DNA from: JAICXG01 sp036494545 | GTDB taxonomy: Bacteria; Verrucomicrobiota; Verrucomicrobiia; Chthoniobacterales; UBA10450 | Assembly: GCA_036494545.1 (NCBI GenBank) | Contig: DASXOB010000018.1 | Coordinates: 1-64,000 of the forward strand | Length of the DNA: 64,000 nt | Direction: 5' to 3' | Part shown: piece after piece, positions 1-8,470 of the stretch | How the letters are laid out: every line of letters starts with the position of its first letter | Position numbering within the stretch: position 1 is the first letter of the stretch | The notes under the pieces: generated by a model | The model's database searches: none | The model's input: only the letters and a program-made list of their open reading frames with translations | Told to the model about the DNA's origin: nothing | Made by a program: the position numbers and the translations under genes

Positions 1-1
1 C

Positions 2-898
2 GGCAGCGCGCTCTTCGCTGCGATTGAAGTGGATTGGCCGAGCGGCTTGGTCGACAACCTTACCTCCGTTCCGGCTAACTCGACCCTGACGATCATTGAA
101 GGCTCCGCAGCACCGGCCGCGCATGCGGAGAACATTTCTACCCGTCTCGATGTAAAGACCGGCGCTCAAGTAGGGATTGACGGCTTCATCGTGACCGGGA
201 CAGGTCCCACACAAGTGCTCGTGCGTGGTATCGGTCCTTCCCTCGCTGCTTCCGGTGTGGAGGGTATTCTCGCCGATCCAGTCTTGGAGCTGCACAAACC
301 GGACGGGACAGTCTTAACGAATGACAATTGGCGAGACACTCAGGAGTTGGAAATCGAAGCTGCCGAACTCGCGCCGACCAACGATGCTGAATCGGCCTTG
401 GTTGCTGAACTCGCGCCCGGCGCCTATACAGTCATTCTAAGTGGTAAGGATGGCGGCACGGGCATTGGTCTAGTGGAAGCGTTCGATCTGGGTCGCGGTG
501 TTGTATCGCAACTTGCGAACGTGAGTACGCGTGGGTTCGTTGGGACGGATGAAGATGTGCTCATCGGAGGCATCATCATAGGCCCCAGCGATGGCTCGAC
601 CACAGACACAGTCGTGCGTGCTATTGGTCCAAGTCTTGCGCAATCAGGTATCACTGGTCCGTTGATCAATCCATTCTTGGAATTACACAATGGAACCGGC
701 GAGTTGATTGCGAGCAATGATGACTGGCAGGATGACCCCACGCAAGCCGCGGAGCTGACTGCTCTCAACCTCGGCCCAACGGATCCACGCGAAAGCGCGC
801 TAAAAGTAACCTTGGATCCAGGGAGCTACACGGCCATTGTTTCCGGAACGAATGGCGGCACTGGTGTTGGGTTGGTTGAGGTTTACGAAGTCCATTAG
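2..898 (+). CDS. C-terminal part of an ASPIC/UnbV surface protein with two verrucomicrobial C-terminal repeat domains
   Basis: The reading frame is open to the left window edge, so the gene starts outside. The first visible residues (EVDWPSGLVDNL, then SVPANSTLTIIEG) match the ASPIC/UnbV motif that closes FG-GAP/VCBS repeat proteins of Verrucomicrobia and Planctomycetes. Two copies of a roughly 120-residue domain follow (about residues 45-160 and 170-298 of the visible part). Each carries NISTR/NVSTR, GIGPSL/AIGPSL, LELH, NDNW/NDDW, PG-YT and GLVE blocks. The protein is probably exported and cell-surface or extracellular; the repeat domain has no function I can name. The same domain ends three other proteins here (38714-40654, 41744-43654, 61096-63597). 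The GTG at 29 is not the real start because the frame is coding before it. Confidence 0.85.
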   Translation, partial: GSALFAAIEVDWPSGLVDNLTSVPANSTLTIIEGSAAPAAHAENISTRLDVKTGAQVGIDGFIVTGTGPTQVLVRGIGPSLAASGVEGILADPVLELHKPDGTVLTNDNWRDTQELEIEAAELAPTNDAESALVAELAPGAYTVILSGKDGGTGIGLVEAFDLGRGVVSQLANVSTRGFVGTDEDVLIGGIIIGPSDGSTTDTVVRAIGPSLAQSGITGPLINPFLELHNGTGELIASNDDWQDDPTQAAELTALNLGPTDPRESALKVTLDPGSYTAIVSGTNGGTGVGLVEVYEVH

Positions 899-1476
899 AC
901 ATCACGGCTTGTTATGAAAACTCTTAGCTCTTTAGCAGACAGGATTGGAACCATGACACCTCCGCTCGGAAACCATGTGGAGTGCGGTCGGCCTTTGGCT
1001 TCGATCAGCGCTATGCGACACGGATAGACAATCGACGGCTGGCGAGGTGGCGTGTCGCCGCGTTTCCATGAAAAGTGAGGTGCCGCCGACTCGCGGAACT
1101 TTTTAGCAAGGTAGCAATGGCTTTTGCATGTTTTTCAAAACATGACTGCAAACCGATTGCAAATCGTTGCGAAGTCGTCTGAAAGAGTGTCGAGGGTCCA
1201 AATAGAGGGTTGCGGTTGAGTTGTTCCACTTTGGGGCTTCCAGAGTTCCAAATCGCAGTCAAACGATGCCGCGTTGCCGACGCAACACATTGTTCTCGTG
1301 TCCCTGACGCTGGCTGCTATTCCCAGAGTTGCTCGCGCAGCGCGGTATTTTGACAAAGCTCGAGGAGCGAGGCGGTTCTCAGTCTGCGCAAAAGGTCTGG
1401 GTCCCACCCGGCCTATGGAGCAGAAGTAAAGGTCGGATGCGGCGGCTCCGGCAACTGATCAGCTTGTCATTAACCC
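899..1476. other. intergenic stretch without recognisable gene
   Basis: This 578-bp gap lies between two convergent genes. Short minus-strand frames are present (for example 1011-1262 and 1135-1407), but they overlap one another, lack ribosome binding sites and have no recognisable composition. I see no RNA gene, repeat or clear terminator. Confidence 0.5.
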
Positions 1477-3846
1477 TTACGGCAAGGTATGACCCTTGTT
1501 GGCTATGACCGACTGGGAGTCCGGTCGATTTACTTTGCCGCTCAGATCGATGTCATCGCGGAAGTTGCCGGCATTGACCGTCTGATTCAGATCGGCTTGG
1601 ATCTGAGTCTTGTCCGGCCCATCGACCCTGCGATTGCCAGTGACGTCGGCCATGAGGAAGCCAAACGGAACATCGTTGCCACCGCCACCACCGTTGATGT
1701 TCGAGGTGTGCAAAACGACCGTCTGGATATCGGTGACTCCCGTGAGAGAGGCTATCATCTCGTTACCGCTAAAGGTAATCGCGCCGACGGTCGCCGTGCC
1801 ACTGGAGACTGTCACCGAACCTGAAGTCACTGGTGCGTCGAAGGTGAAGACGGCGTTGTAGATGCTCGAGCTGCGATCTTCTACTCCAGAGGTGCCGGTG
1901 AGCGGCATATCGATGTCGAAGTCTCCGGCTGACTTGTGAGTCAGGCGCGACGCTGCGTTGACCAGGTTGGGGCCACAGCCATCTGGAGTGGGTGCCTGGA
2001 TAACGACGGTGATGGGCGTTCCGGTCTTGAAAAAGCCGACGGTGGCATTCGCCGTCTGCGGTGGCCGATTCGAATCAAAGCGAAAATTGTACAAGGTTCC
2101 CCAGCGGATCGCGTTTGCATTCTGGTCTTGAGCGAAAGTCTTGCAGGCCCAACTGAGGGTGTTGGTGGTTTGGCGGGGAGTCCACGGTGTGCTGCTGTAC
2201 CCTGCGCTATTCAACGTTCCGTCATTCGCCCAGCCGGGATGTTGAGGTGGCGCATGGAAATCCAGATTGCTCGCCGTAATTCCGCAGCCCAAAGGAACAC
2301 TGAAAGACTGAATAGAGCGATCGAGGTTCTGGTTATAGACCGCGTACTCATAGTGCCAGACGCCAGCGCTCGGGTTTGTCACCTTGTAAGCCACGAAGCC
2401 GATGCCGTCGTTCCCCGGGTCGGGTTCGAGGCGACTAACCGTCGCTCCCGTCCACGCGTAAATGGCGGGAATGGTTTGCACCGTGGCGCCGACGGGAGCA
2501 AAGCTAAACTTAGTATCGTCTGAAACAGTGAACTGACGATACGACACGTTGTTATACATGTTGCATTGCCCCGGATTAGCCTGGCACCACGTCCACTCGT
2601 GTGGAGTGACGTACTGACCTTCGCCGTAGTAGGTCGCCCCGGTATTCAAGGAGGGGGTCAGGTCATCAATGCTGACCAGAATCCGGTGGGAAGTGACGTC
2701 GTGAACGTGGCCGGTGTGACTGGCTGGATTAGGGTTGACTGGGAAGGCGCCGGTAAAGGGATTAACCCAGGCCCGTGAACCCAGGCCGCTTTGGGTTCCG
2801 TTAAGGCTCGCCGTATAAATATCGGAACATCCATCGCACAGGTGCGTACCCGTCACGCATCCGTGGGTGTTGCAGCCCAGATCGCATTCGTCTTCCTCCG
2901 TTGCAAAGAAGGCATGCTTCAGCCACGATTGCCCAATTTGCTCGAAGCGGTCGTTGTTCGCGGTACCGCCACTCATTCGATAAAGATTTTGCGGAATGAC
3001 AGGGTGATCGTTCGAGTCGGGTAACGCCATCCAGTCCAAGGGCTGATTCCCGTTATTGCAGGAGGTGGTGCCTAGAGACAGGCCCACGAAACCGTCCACG
3101 CTTCCGGCATGTGGCTGGACTAACGCAGGCAAATCACCCACGATGACATCAGGGCCTGCGACCAAGGCTGAGTGACTACCACTCCCTGCACCGGCGCCCG
3201 ACCGAGCCGAGGGTAGCTCGTCCGATACCACGATGTCGTTGTTATACTTGGTTACTTCAATTGGGTCCATCGTCGCGGTAATCGCGATCTTTCCGACGAC
3301 CGCTGGGGCCTGCGCCGGGCGCCCAAGCTTTCTGGCAAATTCTTCCGAGACCGCCAGCGTGCCGCCATCGATCTTGAGCAAACGGTTAGTAGAGTCGTAG
3401 GCGTATTCGCCCCCTTCGATGTTGAAGAAGATGAAACCGGTTTTGCCATCACGGATGACAAGATCGAATACTCCTTCTTGAGGGGTCTTCTCGACGATCA
3501 GCTGTTTGAAAGATGGGCCGAACAACTTTGCAAGGCTCGGCGAATTTTGCGGAACAAGGCCAAGCGAACCTGGCAACGTTGCCCGGAAAACATCGTTAAA
3601 AACCAACACTGTGAAAAAGGAACTGGACGCGACTCCGAAATCTGTTGTCTCTAATCCGGGCTTTTCTTTGGCCGATGGGCCTTCGAGACTGTTCAGATCA
3701 AGAGCGATTGAGACTTTCCCATTCGTCGCAATCATTTTTTCGAGAACTGCAGTCCCAATGGAAAACTGGACCCCAGAATCTCCAGGCGTCTGGCCGGCGA
3801 ACAACAGCAGCGGAAGCGCGATACAAACGTATATTTTTCTTACCAT
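1477..3846 (-). CDS. large secreted protein with dockerin-like C-terminus
   Basis: A 789-residue exported protein of unknown function. The start is placed at the ATG at 3846, eight codons inside the longest frame, because MVRKIYVCIALPLLLFAG forms a clean signal peptide directly from it. The middle has a Cys-rich patch (CDLGCNTHGCVTGTHLCDGC) followed by a large beta-rich region with many Trp, Asn and Gly. The last 60 residues contain two Asp-rich calcium-loop-like segments (DVTGNRRVDGPD and DIDLSGKVNRPD) spaced as in a type I dockerin. Whether a cohesin partner exists cannot be seen here; in Verrucomicrobia such tails are common outside true cellulosomes. The gene is transcribed away from the polyferredoxin gene at 3945. 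Confidence 0.7.
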   Translation of the reverse strand: MVRKIYVCIALPLLLFAGQTPGDSGVQFSIGTAVLEKMIATNGKVSIALDLNSLEGPSAKEKPGLETTDFGVASSSFFTVLVFNDVFRATLPGSLGLVPQNSPSLAKLFGPSFKQLIVEKTPQEGVFDLVIRDGKTGFIFFNIEGGEYAYDSTNRLLKIDGGTLAVSEEFARKLGRPAQAPAVVGKIAITATMDPIEVTKYNNDIVVSDELPSARSGAGAGSGSHSALVAGPDVIVGDLPALVQPHAGSVDGFVGLSLGTTSCNNGNQPLDWMALPDSNDHPVIPQNLYRMSGGTANNDRFEQIGQSWLKHAFFATEEDECDLGCNTHGCVTGTHLCDGCSDIYTASLNGTQSGLGSRAWVNPFTGAFPVNPNPASHTGHVHDVTSHRILVSIDDLTPSLNTGATYYGEGQYVTPHEWTWCQANPGQCNMYNNVSYRQFTVSDDTKFSFAPVGATVQTIPAIYAWTGATVSRLEPDPGNDGIGFVAYKVTNPSAGVWHYEYAVYNQNLDRSIQSFSVPLGCGITASNLDFHAPPQHPGWANDGTLNSAGYSSTPWTPRQTTNTLSWACKTFAQDQNANAIRWGTLYNFRFDSNRPPQTANATVGFFKTGTPITVVIQAPTPDGCGPNLVNAASRLTHKSAGDFDIDMPLTGTSGVEDRSSSIYNAVFTFDAPVTSGSVTVSSGTATVGAITFSGNEMIASLTGVTDIQTVVLHTSNINGGGGGNDVPFGFLMADVTGNRRVDGPDKTQIQADLNQTVNAGNFRDDIDLSGKVNRPDSQSVIANKGHTLP

Positions 3847-3944
3847 GTGATAACTCTCGGGTGGCTGCATATGTAACTATCTCGTGTTAGTCGAGCTTTT
3901 TATGATGTTTTTATCATGAACAATGGATTGCAAATCGGGGACTT

Positions 3945-5813
3945 ATGAAGACCGGCTGCGAGGACCATCGCTTAGCACTACCGGGGGCAATCCAGGGAAC
4001 CGCCCCTCGGAAGAACGCCATTCGCAAGTCAAGAACCAGCCGTTGGCGCGCGGCCGTGCTCATCCTCGTGAATCTGTTGATGGTGGCTCACTTCATCCAA
4101 TGGCGCGCTACCGGCCGGACCATCTCACCCATCGAGCCGTCCGAGACGATCTACACACTCCAGCAGGGCGCGATTAACGCCGGCTTTATCTTTTTCGCGT
4201 TGGCCATCTTGACGACTCTTGTCTTCGGACGGTTCGTTTGCGGCTGGGGCTGTCACATTCTCGCTCTCCAGGATTTCTGCGGGTGGATCCTGAAGAAAAT
4301 TGGCCTCAGGCCGCAGCCTTTTCGGTCGCGGCTCCTGGTTTATATCCCACTCCTTGCCGCTCTCTACATGTTTATTTGGCCTACGGTTCGGCGGTTCCTA
4401 TTCAGCGCGGAACCGGGACCGCTGATCCCGAGATTTACGAACCATCTTACGACCGATAACTTTTGGGAGACTTTCCCTTCCGTCGGGGTCGCGATCCCTT
4501 TTCTTTTTATCTGCGGGTTCCTCATCGTCTATTTTTTGGGGCAAAAGGGTTTCTGCACTTACGCCTGCCCCTACGGCGGATTCTTTGGCCTGGCCGATAA
4601 GCTGGCGCCGTTGAGGATCCGGGTTACCGATGCCTGCAATCAATGTGGGCATTGCACCGCAACCTGCACCTCGAACGTCCTGGTCCATGCGGAAGTGAAA
4701 GCGCACAAGATGGTGGTCGATGCGGGTTGTATGAAATGCATGGATTGCGTCAGCGTTTGCCCGAACGACGCTCTATATCTTGGTTTTGGAAAACCCGCCT
4801 TCGCGGCTTCCAAGTCGGCCAAGTCTGCCAGGCACTACTCGATTTCGTGGACCGAAGAAATTCTCGGGGCCGTGGTGTTTCTCGGCAGTCTCCTCGCGCT
4901 GCGAGGTGTTTATGGGCTTGTTCCATTTCTGATGGCGCTGGGTTGCGCCGCGGTCACGACGTTTCTCGCTCTCAAGATCGGGCGCTTGCTTGGGAAGAAC
5001 GATGTCTTCTTTCATCGTTTCGCGCTCAAGTCCAGAGGCAGGATTCAAACAGCGGGATGGGCTTTTCTTATTTGCACCGTGGGCTGGCTCGGCCTGAACG
5101 CGCACAGCGGCTGGATTCGCTATCACGAATTTGCGGGCACTCGGGCGTTTCAGAATATCCGGATCCCGGATGAGCTGGCGCTCGCAGATATCAGCCCAGC
5201 TCCCTGGCTTGGGGCAGTCGAAAGGGAGGATGTGCTGGCGGGCAAAAATCATCTTCAAACGGCTTTGAATTTTGGGTTATTCACCAACCCCGATCTCTTT
5301 GCCAAACTGGCCTGGTTTGAATACCTCTCAGGCGCCGCCGAGCGCTCAGTTCGGCTTCTCAGCCAGGCGGCCGAAGGCCAAAAGGCGCAGGCTCGAGCTT
5401 TGAGCCTCTACTATCGCGGGGCGATCCTGAATCGGCTCGGTCGTTACCAGGAAGCGAGCGAAAGTCTCAACCAAGCGCTGGCGGAGCGGGAAGATTTGAT
5501 TCTCGCCCGCGAGCAAGAAGGCGAATCCCTCTGGCAGTTGGGCCGCAAAGAAGAGGCCATTGCAGTCTGGAGCGGTGCGCTTGAGCGCAATCCGCGTCTT
5601 GCGCTCACCGGCAATTTTCTCGCAGGTGCGGAGCGATCGCTGGGCAAAGTGGAGGAAGCCGCGGTCTACGAAAAACAGGCGGACGAAGCCACGCCTAACG
5701 ACGCGCTCTACCATGAGATGGTTGCTTTGCGCCTGGAACACGTCGGTATGCGAGAACTTGCCGCGAAACACTTCCAGCGAGCGACCGAGCTCGGTAGCCC
5801 AGTGATTCGTTAG
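3945..5813 (+). CDS. NapH/CcoG-type membrane polyferredoxin fused to TPR repeats
   Basis: The 622-residue protein starts with several membrane segments (first near residues 36-56). It carries two membrane-proximal Cys motifs (FVCGWGCH near 95 and FCTYACPYG near 205) typical of NapH/NosR/RdxA-type quinol-side electron transfer proteins. Two ferredoxin 4Fe-4S motifs follow (CNQCGHCTATC near 230 and CMKCMDCVSVCP near 265), then two or more further membrane segments. The last 180 residues are TPR-like helices. Family knowledge suggests electron transfer between quinone and a periplasmic or cytoplasmic partner. The TPR extension is unusual for NapH and may dock a partner protein. The stop codon lies inside a TCGTTAGGC motif (5807-5815). 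No oxidoreductase partner is adjacent, so the pathway is unknown. Confidence 0.85.
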   Translation: MKTGCEDHRLALPGAIQGTAPRKNAIRKSRTSRWRAAVLILVNLLMVAHFIQWRATGRTISPIEPSETIYTLQQGAINAGFIFFALAILTTLVFGRFVCGWGCHILALQDFCGWILKKIGLRPQPFRSRLLVYIPLLAALYMFIWPTVRRFLFSAEPGPLIPRFTNHLTTDNFWETFPSVGVAIPFLFICGFLIVYFLGQKGFCTYACPYGGFFGLADKLAPLRIRVTDACNQCGHCTATCTSNVLVHAEVKAHKMVVDAGCMKCMDCVSVCPNDALYLGFGKPAFAASKSAKSARHYSISWTEEILGAVVFLGSLLALRGVYGLVPFLMALGCAAVTTFLALKIGRLLGKNDVFFHRFALKSRGRIQTAGWAFLICTVGWLGLNAHSGWIRYHEFAGTRAFQNIRIPDELALADISPAPWLGAVEREDVLAGKNHLQTALNFGLFTNPDLFAKLAWFEYLSGAAERSVRLLSQAAEGQKAQARALSLYYRGAILNRLGRYQEASESLNQALAEREDLILAREQEGESLWQLGRKEEAIAVWSGALERNPRLALTGNFLAGAERSLGKVEEAAVYEKQADEATPNDALYHEMVALRLEHVGMRELAAKHFQRATELGSPVIR

Positions 5814-5862
5814 GCCGGTTCAATTGGGTGGGCGACATCGTCTGGGAGATCGATTGGAGCGG

Positions 5863-6168
5863 CTATTTCCAGCCGTGAATTATGCCGCCAATAATCAAAC
5901 CGCCGATTACGCCACCGATGAGGATAGGCGGATATTTATGGGTAATGATCGCATCCGGAAGGCTGATAAGCAGGCCAAACAAGAGGCCGACAAGCCAACC
6001 CGGCCACGGTAGCTGAACGCAACCGATCACGAATCCGATTGCGAAGCGGCTAGTAAACGCGCCCAATAGTGCCGTGTCCTTGTCGGGGAACGTCATCGGC
6101 AGCATCAGCCCGACATCGAGCGCGCCGAAGACCAAGCCGCAAATTAATCCGAGCATCACTTTTGACAT
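5863..6168 (-). CDS. small multi-pass membrane protein
   Basis: A 101-residue hydrophobic protein with about three to four membrane segments rich in Gly, Leu and Ile (for example LGLICGLVFGALDVGLML and ILIGGVIGGLIIGGIIHG). I chose the ATG at 6168 (MSKVMLGL); an upstream ATG at 6186 would add six residues. The gene is convergent with the polyferredoxin and has its start 43 bp from the palindromic IS end at 6211. I do not recognise a family. Confidence 0.6.
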   Translation of the reverse strand: MSKVMLGLICGLVFGALDVGLMLPMTFPDKDTALLGAFTSRFAIGFVIGCVQLPWPGWLVGLLFGLLISLPDAIITHKYPPILIGGVIGGLIIGGIIHGWK

Positions 6169-6210
6169 GGGGTGACCGAATGACAATTCCTAGCCGTGCG
6201 GTCAAGCCTC

Positions 6211-6278
6211 TAATTACCATACTCAATCAGGCCCAACACCAATCTGTGGGTGTTGGGCCTGATTGAGTATGGTAATTA
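6211..6278. repeat. 30-bp perfect palindrome with 8-bp spacer (abutted IS ends)
   Basis: Positions 6211-6240 and 6249-6278 are perfect reverse complements separated by the 8-bp spacer AATCTGTG. The inward 16 bases of the right arm (GGTGTTGGGCCTGATT) occur in inverted orientation at the other end of the element (9523-9538). Reading outward from either copy of the element end, the same 8 bases CACAGATT follow. The structure looks like two element ends facing each other across one target duplication, as left by replicative transposition or an inversion. IS1-family elements typically make 8-9 bp duplications, which fits the spacer length. Confidence 0.8.
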
Positions 6279-6343
6279 AAAACTCGCGGTTTTGCTCGCA
6301 ATTGAGCAGCCTGTCAGGCGTTGAACTCGAAGGAGATCGCCTA

Positions 6344-7351
6344 GTGCGCCAGATTTATGCGGACGAAAGCGGTGTTTCGCCAAATGATGACGTTGTTCTG
6401 GTCGCTGGAATCGTCATCAACGCCGACAAACAATGGCGATTTGTCGCTGACTACGTCGCTCAATTGACTGAGGAATACATTCCACCGGCTTTCAGGTGGA
6501 AACGCGGATTTCACGCTAAAGATATGTTCCACCATACGGGCTCTGTTTTTGGGGGTCAGTATCCCCGCGAGCGCGCTTTCGAAGCATTGAAGAAATTGGT
6601 TTTCAGCATACCAAAATTCGAGATTCCGGTAGTTTGGGGCTGCGCACGAAAGATCGAAAGATCGCAAATTAATAAGCTAAAATCAAAGCATCGAAGCAAA
6701 GCTTGGCATTCCTATGCCTTTGCGATGTTCGTGGCTGAAGCCGAGTGCACGATGAAAGCCTTTCCAGATGAGTCTGCTCAAATCTTCGCGGAGAGTCACC
6801 AATCGCATTTCAAATCGCTCAAACAGGTACATAAAATTCTACAAGGTAAATTCGGCCCAATTGAGCAATATCTTCCAGAGCTGGCCCCAGAAGTTTTGGC
6901 GCATCTGCCTACTAGACAAATCCAAGACTGTGTTGCCGAGCAAGCAAAGGACGATGCTATTCTCCTACAAGTGGCTGACGCGTGCGCATTTCTGTTGCAT
7001 CGGTGGGCATCTGGAAAGACTGATTGGCATACGCAGGAACTGCTTAAAGAATTTACGGCTCACTCTCCTCCTATATTGGATGTTCTGAAGCCATTGCCCG
7101 AAGGACAGCTATTTCGCCACGGCACGTTTATTTTCAGGGTACCGACTTGCGCATCTGAGTCCGCTGTAGCAAAATCCCCGACGACAATGGATACTAATCA
7201 AGAAGCCCTCAAAGCAGTCGAGAAGATTACAGGCTCGGATCCTGTAAAGGGCGAGGATTTGGTCCAGAGCGAAGAATTAAAGCAAAAGTTTCGCGAGGCA
7301 AAGGAACGGTTAGAATCAGAATCCGGTTCAGCCGAGCCAGAGCGCGAGTAA
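6344..7351 (+). CDS. DUF3800 family protein
   Basis: A 335-residue protein beginning QIYADESG directly after the start, the hallmark N-terminus of DUF3800 proteins, which have an RNase H-like fold and are often carried by mobile elements and defence islands. The GTG at 6344 is chosen because AGGAG (6331-6335) sits 8 bases upstream and because family members begin at YADESG. The longer frame from 6263 starts inside the terminal repeat. Conserved acidic positions include DES near residue 5, HAKDM near 55 and a late QVADACAF segment that fits the family's C-terminal Asp. The last 24 bp overlap the convergent small gene at 7328. The C-terminal 70 residues are charged and probably disordered. Biochemical activity is not established. 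Confidence 0.8.
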   Translation: MRQIYADESGVSPNDDVVLVAGIVINADKQWRFVADYVAQLTEEYIPPAFRWKRGFHAKDMFHHTGSVFGGQYPRERAFEALKKLVFSIPKFEIPVVWGCARKIERSQINKLKSKHRSKAWHSYAFAMFVAEAECTMKAFPDESAQIFAESHQSHFKSLKQVHKILQGKFGPIEQYLPELAPEVLAHLPTRQIQDCVAEQAKDDAILLQVADACAFLLHRWASGKTDWHTQELLKEFTAHSPPILDVLKPLPEGQLFRHGTFIFRVPTCASESAVAKSPTTMDTNQEALKAVEKITGSDPVKGEDLVQSEELKQKFREAKERLESESGSAEPERE

Positions 7352-7513
7352 TTCGTCCAGCAGTCGCGACAGATTTCCTTCGCGCTTCTTTGCCCGTTCC
7401 ACGTTGGCCTCTGTCAACGACACAGAATAAGGACGTTTCCCTTCGGGCTTACGTCCTGAACCTTTTCGCTTTCCTCCCCATCTCGAAATAATATTATGTT
7501 TTCTTGTTGCCAC
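7328..7513 (-). CDS. small basic, probably ribbon-helix-helix DNA-binding protein
   Basis: A 61-residue protein with a Lys/Arg/Gly-rich N-terminus (GGKRKGSGRKPEGKR), a short strand (PYSVSLTEAN) and two helices (VERAKKREGNLSRLLDELLALWLG). This layout is that of small RHH-type repressors or antitoxins. It is divergent from the transposase at 7559 across a 45-bp AT-rich spacer with a dyad (7515-7551), which suggests that it represses its own promoter and perhaps the transposase promoter. Its 3' end overlaps the DUF3800 gene on the other strand. Family membership is inferred from layout, not from a recognised signature. Confidence 0.6.
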   Translation of the reverse strand: MATRKHNIISRWGGKRKGSGRKPEGKRPYSVSLTEANVERAKKREGNLSRLLDELLALWLG

Positions 7514-7514
7514 T

Positions 7515-7551
7515 ATCTTGATTCTATCATATCATATTATTAAATCAAGAT
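7515..7551. promoter_or_regulatory. dyad in divergent promoter region
   Basis: ATCTTGATT (7515-7523) and AATCAAGAT (7543-7551) are perfect inverted 9-mers, 19 bases apart, in AT-rich DNA between the divergent small RHH-like gene and the transposase. They are likely operator half-sites for the product of 7328-7513. Confidence 0.5.
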
Positions 7552-7558
7552 TTGACTT

Positions 7559-8470
7559 ATGCCTAACAAAAGAATCAGCACAGAAAAGCGCAGTTTAGTT
7601 TTGATGGCTCTTTGCGAAGGAATGCCAGTTCGAGCCTGCGCCCGAATGTTCAAGACGGGCAAAGGCACGATCACCCGCGTTATTCGTGAGACTGGCGAAG
7701 CACTCGCCGACTACATGGACAAGAACTTTCGCGAACTATCCTGCGCGCGCATCGAGCTTGATGAACAGTGGCAATATGTCGGCGCGCACGCCGGACGGTT
7801 GCCTAAAGACGATAAGACAGAGCGCGGCGACTATTGGCTTTGGGCGGCTTGCGATAGCGATTCAAAACTCGTTTTCTCTCACAAGATTGGGAAGCGCGAC
7901 TGGATTACTGGTTACACATTCGTTGAAGATGTGAGCAAACGAGTAAGGAAGCCCGTCCAGATCGCGACAGACAGCCTGCCAGCATACCCGTCCCACATCC
8001 GCACCCATTTCGGTTACGACGCTTACACCTACGGAACAGAGACAAAGATTTTCGGCGAGCCAAAACTACTAGACGGCTCTCTTGTGCCAATGGGCACAAT
8101 CGCGCGCAACGCAGGCATCCGTAAAATGATCGCAGCGCAGCGCAGAGCGGTGGTTGGCTCGCCGGACTTAGATATGCTCACGACTTCGCACATTGAGCGG
8201 TTCTTTCTGACCGTTCGCCAAGAGTTGAAACGGTTTCAACGTCGCGGGCTAGGCTACTCCAAAGACCTCGCCACGCATAAGGCCGCGATTGCGCTGCAAT
8301 TCGGAGTTTACAATCTGGTTCGCGTGCACAAGAGCCTTGGCACAACGCCAGCAGTGGCCGCAGGAATAGAGGAAAAGCCGTGGGGCTTAGAACGAGTCGT
8401 GCAGATCACGGAAGAACATCTTCGGGCAAAGGAGGATGCGGTTTTCGCGGCGGCATTCAGTAAGGCTTAG
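7559..8470 (+). CDS. IS1 family transposase (single-frame)
   Basis: The 303-residue protein has an N-terminal helix-turn-helix (MALCEGMPVRACARMFKTGK, residues 17-36). A DDE core follows: ELDEQWQYVG (residues 65-74), TDSLPAYPSHI in the middle, and a C-terminal block HIERFFLTVRQELKRFQRR followed by GLGYSKD. That last block corresponds to the IS1 InsB signature around its catalytic Glu. Unlike classical IS1, the protein is read in one frame without a programmed frameshift, as in the single-ORF IS1 subgroup. The start ATG at 7559 is just downstream of an AT-rich promoter with a dyad. The gene looks intact. Its stop overlaps the convergent neighbour by four bases. Confidence 0.88.
   Translation: MPNKRISTEKRSLVLMALCEGMPVRACARMFKTGKGTITRVIRETGEALADYMDKNFRELSCARIELDEQWQYVGAHAGRLPKDDKTERGDYWLWAACDSDSKLVFSHKIGKRDWITGYTFVEDVSKRVRKPVQIATDSLPAYPSHIRTHFGYDAYTYGTETKIFGEPKLLDGSLVPMGTIARNAGIRKMIAAQRRAVVGSPDLDMLTTSHIERFFLTVRQELKRFQRRGLGYSKDLATHKAAIALQFGVYNLVRVHKSLGTTPAVAAGIEEKPWGLERVVQITEEHLRAKEDAVFAAAFSKA

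Noticed and set aside
424..768. Minus-strand frame within the first gene
   Set aside because: Antisense shadow of the repeat domain. The same type of shadow recurs under every copy of this domain (38823, 41841, 42252, 62739, 63252), which shows it follows from codon structure.
1489..3850. Several plus-strand frames under the large secreted gene
   Set aside because: They are antisense shadows without starts or recognisable domains.
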